A stretch of DNA of 64,000 bases from Paramecium octaurelia. Its lineage: Eukaryota > Ciliophora > Oligohymenophorea > Peniculida > Parameciidae. A program made the position numbers and the translations under genes. Shown here in pieces: positions 60,286 to 64,000 of the stretch. Each line of letters begins with the position of its first letter. Within the stretch, counting starts at the first letter, position 1. The stretch covers positions 372,001-436,000 of the forward strand of contig CAJJDP010000053.1 in NCBI GenBank assembly GCA_905182995.1. Reading direction: 5' to 3'. Under the pieces are notes generated by a model, which was not told the DNA's origin, made no database searches, and worked only from the letters and a program-made list of their open reading frames with translations.

Positions 60286-61949
60286 TCAATATAATATCTC
60301 ATATGAAGAATGTTTTTTAAAAATTTTATCCCAAAATACTAAATATTAGCCATTATTGGTCATAGTTCCATAAGTGTATGAAGTTTAAAGATTTAATGAT
60401 GCAACAATATTAAATGTACCATCATTTAATTGTCTAATTAAATAGATATGATGTTTATGTCTTACCAATATCACATTTCTATCTTTATTATGTATTATTG
60501 GAAATAAAAGAGAATCTTCACATTCATCATTTTCAATTAAAGAAATTGTTTTATTTGAGTTCTATATAAAAATTTCATTCTATAATTCAAATACCAAAAT
60601 ATCATTAATATACCTTCCATAAGTTACCCAAAGAAATTGTTAATCATTAATGAAACGGATTTTATATCCATATGATAAAACATATTAATTATATTTAAAT
60701 TCCCATTTTCCTGATATTCCTTTTTCCCATATTATAAATTCAGAATAACCACATGATGCCAATACAGTTTCAGATTAATTAAAACTGAGTGACAAAACAA
60801 GATTGCTATGGTTATCTAAGAAATACAGAAAAGTTAGATCATTCTTTATAAATTCTACTTTCCATACTATTATTTTACGATCATCTCCTGAAAGTAGTTG
60901 ATCCTCCTACTTATTCAACAATAAAAAATTAACACTATATGTATGTTACTTGAATGGTAATGAGCACTTCCACTCATTTTGATTAATTTATTGCCAACAT
61001 ATAATTTAGTGATCGGAGGAACCAGAAATAAAGTTATTTGTTTTTTTGCTATACACTAAACAAGTAATATCATTGTTATGTTCATTATAAGAATTAGTTA
61101 ATTGGAATGTTCCTTATTCAAATTTCCATATTTTAATCTACTTTTACTCACATGAAACCATAATTGAATCATCGTTATTAAACACTATGGCATAACAAAA
61201 TCCTCTCTATTTATTTGAATCATCAATGAAATTAAATTAAACTTATTTATACATCGATTATTATTCTAATTACTTCTATTCATACTCAACTTAAATCATT
61301 TCGTTTTTTGACTACATAATATTTCATAGTTTACTTAAATTAATTCTTGCTCTTTTTTATTCTCATTTGTTTAATTGACATTTCTCAACTTTTGTAAAAT
61401 TTCATCACATTTTTAACTTTCTTAAAATGATTTAAATAAATTTAGATTCTTTTCAATTTTTTGATTCCACGATAATTGAATTAAATTAATTTGATCAATT
61501 AATGATTTTTGACTGAATTCTTCCAATCTATTCTTGTTAATTAGATTATCCAATTCGTTAAATAAACTATATGTAACATTTTATTGTCCAATTATTACTA
61601 TATGTTTAATCCATTCCTCTACATTTCCTATTAATTAATCTAATACTTAAATAACATGAGATTTTAATAAAAAAAGACTTTTTTAGAATTCTTCAATTAG
61701 TTTGATATTATTCATTATCACATTCTCAACGTTTTCCTTCTTTTAATTTTGATTTTACTATATATTCTCTAAAACTTTTTTAAAGCTCATTATTTAGACT
61801 TTTGATTCAAAATTTTCCATGCATTCAGAACATAAAAGTCTTTCGTTCCTCTTTAATTTACAATCGCAAACAACCATAAGGACAGGAAGTTTATGTTTTA
61901 AAGAACAATGAAGATCCTCTTCTTTTTCTATCATTTTGGATTAAATCAT
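60286..61949 (-). CDS. Cys/His-rich (B-box-like), coiled-coil, WD40-repeat protein, 546 aa
   Basis: Minus-strand gene, ATG at 61949 to TGA 60288-60286, with a 23-nt intron at 61334-61312 (GTAAA...GTAG); spliced length 547 codons. The first 50 residues hold a Cys/His pattern (EEDLHCSLKHK, VVCDCKLKR, LLCSECMENF) resembling a B-box-type zinc-binding module. Residues about 60-235 are Lys/Glu/Gln/Asn-rich helices, probably a coiled coil. From about 265 a WD40 propeller follows: MVSCEQKQIKIWKFEQG, FISGSSDHQIICWQQ, LLSGDDRKIIVWKVE and LASCGYSEFIIWEKG, with weaker blades to the end. The architecture is TRIM-like in order (zinc, coil, propeller) but without a RING. It is a paralogue of the gene at 23090-24451 in blade layout and in the closing segment. 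Likely a scaffold or ubiquitin-related adaptor, the latter being inference. Confidence 0.9.
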
Positions 61950-62486
61950 TTTTTAGAAAATTATTTTTAATTAAAAAAATAAATAAAAAATAAAACATAG
62001 TTAAAAATCTTAATTTATGCTCTAAATTCGTTATTAGAGCATAATATATAAATGGTATTTTGATATCATATTAGAAAATATGTATAATTTTAAATTCAAT
62101 CAAATGATGCCCCTCCAAATAATCTTGTAAGGATTCTTTAAAATATTACTATCAATAGATTTTAAAAACCAAAGGTAATAAAAAAGCGAATTATTATGTT
62201 TATTCAGATTCATTTAGATCCTCTAATAATGTTTACTAGAGAATCCCATCAACAATAAGGGAATTGTAAGATTGGAGTAAAGTAAACCTTTAATGCAATA
62301 TTGATATGTGATCGATTGAAATCAAGAGAATCCTCAATAAATAATTTCTCATTCGATTTTGTTCCTGTTTCTTCTTACTCTAGTGATTCATGCATGCTAG
62401 CTAAATCTCGAATTAAGTAAATCAATTTCAATTTACTCTAGGGATGTCTGAATTGATAAAAACCATATGAAAATATTTTCACATTG
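61950..62486. other. Short upstream region, unresolved
   Basis: Plus-strand frames starting MYNFKFNQMM at about 62072 and MFIQIHLDPL at about 62200 are open for 60-90 codons and could be 5' exons of the next gene. A third frame (NYYVYSDSFRSSNNVYQRIP) is just as plausible. It was not resolved. Confidence 0.3.
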
Positions 62487-62789
62487 ATGTTTGAGCCTTA
62501 ATGCACAGCCACATTTTATCAATTTTAAACAACAGTAGCTTATGACTATAGATACATTATCGTGCTAATTGAAACTCATAAGCACAGCAAGTTTGCTTAG
62601 AAGAATTTTAAATTAGTGGATGATGCTCACAGGAACCCAGAAGTAACTCACTATTTATAAACTATTAAATGGGAATACCTCATTATCTACTTCTAAAAAC
62701 AATCACTATTGGTATTAGAATGTTTTTCGGACAAAAGTTAAGCACAGAATAATAGAATATTTTGTCGAATTTAATAACATATAAAATGA
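62487..62789 (+). other. Possible upstream exon of the next reading frame
   Basis: Plus-strand frame, ATG at 62487 to TGA at 62787-62789. It encodes a balanced-looking segment (YDYRYIIVLIETHKHSKF, then RNPEVTHYLQTIKWEYLI). It may be an exon of the gene that follows in another frame, but no convincing GT...AG pair joins them. The length alone is not significant. Confidence 0.3.
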
Positions 62790-62869
62790 AAAAGGAATGA
62801 AATATAGGCATATTATCAAAAATTCAAATAAGAATAGGCCTAATCAAAAATAATGATGAGATTATAAAG

Positions 62870-63670
62870 ATGTCATTATTCCAATCTTATTTGATATTAG
62901 ATTAAAGTATGAATGTAATTGGAATAATAAGTAAGCTAAAGAAAAAAATGTTCGACATAGAACCTTAAGTTTCCCTAGGAGAAGAATTTTAAATACCGCT
63001 CAAATAAATATATCAAAATATCAATTACCTATAATATATAATCAACATTACATTCATTAATTACTATTTGCTAGATTAAGGAATACCTAATGAGAAGTAA
63101 CTTAAAATCTTCGTGACACATAGCCTACTACAACCTTATAGATAGCTGAAGAATGAAGGATAAACAACTTATCTATAGCTTTTTTTTAAAATTAATTATG
63201 TTTATTACAGTTACACCAGAAGGTATGGAATTAAAGGTTTGATGAGAATCTAAATTAATTTAAATTCAGAGATAGGACGCAATATCAAAAAAGGAGTTAA
63301 ATTTGAATATATAATAAAATTTATCAATGATTAATTGAAAAGTCATTTACCTATTAATATCTAAGATTATGACTTGAAACTGATAAATAACTGCTTAAAT
63401 TACGAGCCATCTACTATTATTAATCATATCCAAAAATGGCATATTTCTTATGAGCTAAATTAGTCTTATTATTATTTATATATATTGGATTATCTATTGA
63501 TCAAGTCCTATTTTCAAGATTTAGGCAAGAATATGAATAAAAGAAATGACCAATAGGATTTTTCAAATTAAATAAAGATTAGTACAATTTTTGTAAACTA
63601 TTTCTCACTAATTATACATGTATCTAATTAATCATTGATCATCATCTTTAAGATTTCTCTTCTCTCTTGA
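62870..63670 (+). CDS. Hypothetical protein, 266 aa or more
   Basis: Plus-strand frame ending at TGA 63668-63670. The first in-frame ATG is 62870, but the frame is open from 62801, 289 codons in all, which is unlikely by chance even with TGA as the only stop. The product is Lys/Asn/Ile/Tyr-rich, with segments such as YIINITFINYYLLDQGIP, NYVYYSYTRRYGIKGLM and LNQSYYYLYILDYLLIK. No signal peptide, catalytic motif or clear membrane helix is seen. The true 5' end probably lies in an upstream exon. I do not recognise the family. Confidence 0.45.
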
Positions 63671-64000
63671 TCTATAATCATCTAAATTAATCAAATTGAT
63701 TCCCTTTATATTCTTCTGTTCTCCTATATGCCTACCTAGCAGTATATAAATTCACATCCTATTAGGAAAGCAACTTTAAATTTAACACTCTATCCATTCA
63801 ATAGATTTAATCTGTTTCAAAATTAGATTAGATTTCTCCATTCCAAGCATTCTAGTTTCCCCAAAATTTATAAATATATCAGCTTTTCCAAATTTTATAC
63901 TTTAATCTCAATAGAGGGAAGTATTAAAGTATACTGATTTCTTCTAATACTCTCTTTTTTTAACATCAAGATAATAGGCTAGTATTCTCTTGTGGGTTTC
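63671..64000. other. Right-hand flank, no gene seen
   Basis: About 330 bases of AT-rich sequence to the window edge. No telomeric repeat (C4A2/C3A3 type) is present, so this is not a chromosome end. Confidence 0.5.

Noticed and set aside
1-64000. CRISPR arrays, bacterial operons, Shine-Dalgarno sites and rho-independent terminators
   Set aside because: The genome is eukaryotic (ciliate code, tiny introns); no spaced direct repeats of CRISPR type were seen. No tRNA or rRNA gene was recognised by eye either, though a tRNAscan run would be needed to exclude one.

Overview
Organism. The window is a ciliate somatic (macronuclear) genome, almost certainly Paramecium or a close relative. Three things show this. 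(1) TAA and TAG are used throughout as glutamine codons and TGA is the only stop, so every real gene looks broken under the standard code. (2) Genes are cut by tiny introns of 21-33 nt, mostly 22-28, with GTA at the 5' end and usually TAG or CAG at the 3' end. (3) The sequence is very AT-rich, with convergent or divergent genes often separated by only tens of bases. A trichocyst matrix protein gene and a decayed cysteine-rich surface-antigen-like sequence also point to Paramecium. All calls below were made by hand with the ciliate code.

Layout. 1-17.4 kb is gene-dense: several unrecognised low-complexity or coiled proteins (1-8.3 kb), a short gene ending in an in-frame TGA (8.6-9.1 kb), an active-type protein kinase (9.2-10.7 kb), a pseudokinase with a probable PH-like N-terminus (10.8-12.2 kb), a proline/tyrosine-repeat protein with a Schlafen-type AlbA_2-like domain (13.1-14.3 kb), a trichocyst matrix protein (14.8-15.9 kb) and mitochondrial NAD-isocitrate dehydrogenase (16.2-17.4 kb). 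A 363-base assembly gap follows. 18.5-30.5 kb carries three beta-propeller proteins: a probably myristoylated WD-like protein, a coiled-coil/WD protein, and a pentapeptide-like/WD protein with 22 near-identical WD repeats.

30.5-45.1 kb is poorly coding. It holds an endonuclease/exonuclease/phosphatase-like relic, a second gap (547 bases), one probable hypothetical gene near 36.7-38.1 kb and long stretches where no frame convinces. 45.2-53.6 kb is one giant gene of about 2,800 codons: a very large inducible GTPase (VLIG/GVIN-like) protein with a degenerate GTPase-like module, a canonical GTPase module, a C-terminal Cys/His cluster and a von Willebrand factor A domain. It carries an apparent single-base frameshift. 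53.6-60.3 kb is again mostly relics. A B-box-like zinc/coiled-coil/WD gene (60.3-61.9 kb) and a hypothetical reading frame (62.9-63.7 kb) end the window.

Genes working together. There is no operon logic here. Each gene has its own short promoter region. The recurring theme is large eukaryotic scaffold and signalling families (WD40, kinase/pseudokinase, giant GTPase) plus housekeeping genes. In AT-rich DNA where only TGA stops translation, open frames of 50-100 codons arise by chance, so weak calls were kept at low confidence.
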